From contig NZ_DASSWP010000038.1 in the NCBI RefSeq assembly GCF_035704785.1, positions 1 to 8,502 on the forward strand: a stretch of DNA of 8,502 nt, read 5' to 3'. The notes beneath the pieces were generated by a model. It saw only the letters and a list, made by a program, of their open reading frames with translations, had not been told where the DNA came from and ran no database searches. Position 1 is the stretch's first letter. Every line of letters starts with the position of its first letter. Below, one piece after another: positions 7,266-8,502 of the stretch. The DNA comes from Gracilimonas sp035704785. GTDB taxonomy: Bacteria; Bacteroidota; Rhodothermia; Balneolales; Balneolaceae. The translations under genes were made by a program, and so were the position numbers.

Positions 7266-7344
7266 AAAATATTTTAAAGTCGTTCTACTTTCATTATAAT
7301 AATTACAAATAGTGTATGGGTTAGCAAAAATAAAATATGAGGAC
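7266..7344. promoter_or_regulatory. divergent intergenic region between rlmB and the small membrane-protein gene
   Basis: These 79 very AT-rich bases must hold promoters for both directions. On the minus strand a TATTTTTG (7332-7325) matches the Bacteroidota TAnnTTTG -7 box and would drive rlmB with a leader of about 50 nt, but no TTTG lies at the expected distance upstream. The 12-bp palindrome TAAAATATTTTA (7265-7276) overlaps the first base of the rlmB start codon. In DNA this AT-rich it may mean nothing. Confidence 0.35.
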
Positions 7345-7692
7345 ATGTTTGAAGAAGAAGAACATAAAGATCCAATTGTTAGTGATGATCTAAGTCAGTC
7401 GAAAGGTAATAAAAACAGTTTTGGTATTTCTGTTTTTATGGAAAGAATTCACTCAATTAATGGGTTGCATTTCTTATCCGCCATAAGCCAGATCTTTTTA
7501 GGAACATCTGTGGTAGCGCTATCACTTTTAAATAGCATAGAACCACTATGGCTGGCAACTATTATGACTGTTTTTGGAAGTATTACAACTATGCTTGGTT
7601 TGTATTTAATGTATCGGACAATCGTTCATGCCGGTACTTTTGATACTTTATTGCATAAAGCGATCAAACGAGTTGTGAGTTCACAGAATTAA
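7345..7692 (+). CDS. small two-helix membrane protein of unknown function
   Basis: I do not recognise this protein. It has 115 residues and begins with a very acidic stretch (MFEEEEHKDP) and a polar segment to about residue 38. Two hydrophobic helices follow at about 41-62 (LHFLSAISQIFLG...) and 67-90 (PLWLATIMTVFGSITTMLG...), joined by a tight turn at NSIEP. The tail is basic (HKAIKRVVSSQN). The positive-inside rule suggests both ends face the cytoplasm with a short external loop. There is no signal peptidase site, lipobox or metal motif. An in-frame GTG at 7312 would add 11 residues but extends toward the rlmB promoter, so the ATG at 7345 is preferred. The gene is divergent from rlmB and 84 bp upstream of the phosphodiesterase gene on the same strand, so the two could share a transcript. 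Reality as a gene is supported by the coherent membrane topology and the divergent spacing. Confidence 0.72.
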   Translation: MFEEEEHKDPIVSDDLSQSKGNKNSFGISVFMERIHSINGLHFLSAISQIFLGTSVVALSLLNSIEPLWLATIMTVFGSITTMLGLYLMYRTIVHAGTFDTLLHKAIKRVVSSQN

Positions 7693-7756
7693 CTGAATCT
7701 TAATATCTGATACTGAATAATTAGTAATTAACTTACTTAAATTGAATTCAGTTAAT
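7688..7756. repeat. 11-bp perfect inverted repeat flanking a 47-bp AT-rich spacer
   Basis: ATTAACTGAAT (7688-7698) is the exact reverse complement of ATTCAGTTAAT (7746-7756). The left arm spans the stop codon of the small membrane-protein gene, and the right arm ends 20 bp before the phosphodiesterase ATG. There is no T-run after the right arm, so it is not a standard terminator. Paired operator sites or a long-loop RNA structure are possible. The function is unknown. Confidence 0.6.
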
Positions 7757-7776
7757 GAAATCCATTTTAAAAAAAT

Positions 7777-8502
7777 ATGGTCTTTGGAAGGGTATTCTTA
7801 TTTTCAGTCATTGTAATAGTTACTGCTTTACAGCTCTCTCTACATGCACAATCAATGCCTGACCAAAAGCTTCCTTTTAAATTATATAATGACAATAATG
7901 ATGGCTTTGTAGTTATAGCTCATCGTGGAGCTAGTGCCTATCATCCTGAAAATACGATGAGCGCCTTTCGCGCTGCATACGAAATGGGTGCCGAAATGAT
8001 TGAGCTGGATGTGACACTCAGTAAAGATGGTATCCCGGTAGTAATTCATGACGAGACTTTAGATCGTACTACTAATGGAGCCGGAACAGTTTCTGATTTT
8101 TCTCTTGATGAGCTAAAAAAACTGGACACCGGTTCGTGGTTTAGTGAAGAGCATTCGGGGGAGCCTTTTCCCACCCTTGAAGAAGTGCTTGAGTTTGCCA
8201 AAGGTAGAATTTCCCTGAATATAGAAATTAAAACGGAAGCAGTTACTGATAACGCCCGCGGCGGAATCGAAGAAAAAGCCTTGGAGCTTGTCAAAAAATA
8301 TGAAATGGAACAACATGTACTGTTCTCAAGTTTTGATTATCGGGTAACAAAGCATTTAAAAGAATTAGATGTTAACATCCCTTCGGCTTTACTATATGAA
8401 AAGCAACAATCAGCTAAGAGATCTCCTGCTCAGCTGATTAAAGACTACAATGCTGATGCCTTTAATTGCAGCTATCGTCAGTTTACAAAAGAATGGGCTA
8501 AG
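7777..8502 (+). CDS. exported glycerophosphodiester phosphodiesterase (GDPD family), 3' end outside the window
   Basis: The enzyme hydrolyses glycerophosphodiesters, the deacylated phospholipid headgroups, to glycerol-3-phosphate and an alcohol. The first 242 residues are present and the frame is still open at the right edge. A hydrophobic signal peptide (MVFGRVFLFSVIVIVTAL, then SLHAQS) suggests export, with cleavage probable after HA (residue 24). The GDPD TIM-barrel starts with VIAHRGASAYHPENT (46-60), giving catalytic His49 and Arg50 and metal ligand Glu58. IELD supplies Glu76 and Asp78. VVIHDETLDRTTNGAGTV (88-105) holds the second catalytic His91, and NIEIK (148-152) adds Glu150 and Lys152. 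The ATG at 7777 is the first start in frame, after a TAA at 7768-7770. An ATG at 7755 in another frame would join it if the A7 tract at 7769-7775 were one base shorter, giving a longer and more basic signal peptide. Cytoplasmic UgpQ-type enzymes lack a signal peptide, so this is more like GlpQ or other exported GDPDs. Confidence 0.92.
   Translation, partial: MVFGRVFLFSVIVIVTALQLSLHAQSMPDQKLPFKLYNDNNDGFVVIAHRGASAYHPENTMSAFRAAYEMGAEMIELDVTLSKDGIPVVIHDETLDRTTNGAGTVSDFSLDELKKLDTGSWFSEEHSGEPFPTLEEVLEFAKGRISLNIEIKTEAVTDNARGGIEEKALELVKKYEMEQHVLFSSFDYRVTKHLKELDVNIPSALLYEKQQSAKRSPAQLIKDYNADAFNCSYRQFTKEWAK

Noticed and set aside
7312..7344. GTG start extending the small membrane protein by 11 residues
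   Set aside because: GTG is a weaker start and the extension occupies the region needed for promoters. The ATG at 7345 is adequate.
7266..7346. A 27-residue N-terminal extension of RlmB
   Set aside because: The extension is unlike the family, sits in an AT-rich divergent intergenic region and overlaps the opposite gene's start. The start at 7265 gives the standard 248 residues.
7764..7775. Possible programmed -1 frameshift at T TTA AAA in the 7755 frame
   Set aside because: A -1 shift leads into the third frame, not the phosphodiesterase frame. Reaching that frame needs a +1 shift or loss of one A.
1..8502. CRISPR arrays, insertion sequences, tRNA genes or an abrupt composition shift marking an accessory island
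   Set aside because: No regularly spaced repeats, transposase or integrase motifs, or cloverleaf-like sequence were seen, and composition and codon usage look even across the genes.

Overview
The window holds seven genes, six complete and one cut by the right edge, packed densely with no gene-free stretch over 150 bases. Base composition is moderately AT-rich. Start codons are preceded by A/T-rich leaders rather than Shine-Dalgarno sequences (clearest for the nucleoside diphosphate kinase), and one promoter-like site fits the Bacteroidota TTTG / TAnnTTTG pattern. With a NamZ (DUF1343) lipoprotein and a DUF5939-type cyclase, this suggests a chromosome of the Bacteroidota/Balneolota (FCB) group, perhaps a Balneola- or Gracilimonas-like marine bacterium. 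The placement is inference; no rRNA or other marker is present. There are no tRNA or rRNA genes, CRISPR arrays, insertion sequences or prophage genes.

Left half, minus strand (149-4636): three genes point the same way. The first transcribed is a 615-residue class III adenylate cyclase with an N-terminal SRPBCC/START-like domain and a central DUF5939-like zinc-ribbon region. After a 122-bp gap comes methylglyoxal synthase (mgsA). Its last codons overlap the start of a 678-residue YyaL/SPATA20-family protein, a thioredoxin-like CHWC domain joined to an (alpha/alpha)6-barrel. mgsA and the YyaL-like gene are almost certainly co-transcribed. The cyclase may belong to the same unit, but a separate promoter in the gap is possible.

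Middle, plus strand (4774-6511): ndk is divergent from the cyclase across a 137-bp control region with two dyad symmetries. A strong intrinsic terminator follows ndk. The namZ-like exo-muramidase lipoprotein gene begins about 20 bases after its T-run; an upstream in-frame ATG lies inside the terminator hairpin and is not credible as a start. rlmB, encoding a 23S rRNA 2'-O-methyltransferase, is convergent with namZ with only 7 bp between their stop codons.

Right end: divergent from rlmB is a small unrecognised two-helix membrane protein of 115 residues. An AT-rich spacer with an 11-bp inverted repeat follows, then an exported glycerophosphodiester phosphodiesterase that runs off the window. 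Its start lies just after an A7 tract whose length sets the reading frame of an alternative upstream start.

Most of the window is housekeeping: nucleotide balance, rRNA modification, and peptidoglycan and phospholipid-headgroup salvage. The less ordinary parts are the cyclase architecture, its position directly upstream of methylglyoxal synthase, and the unknown membrane protein.
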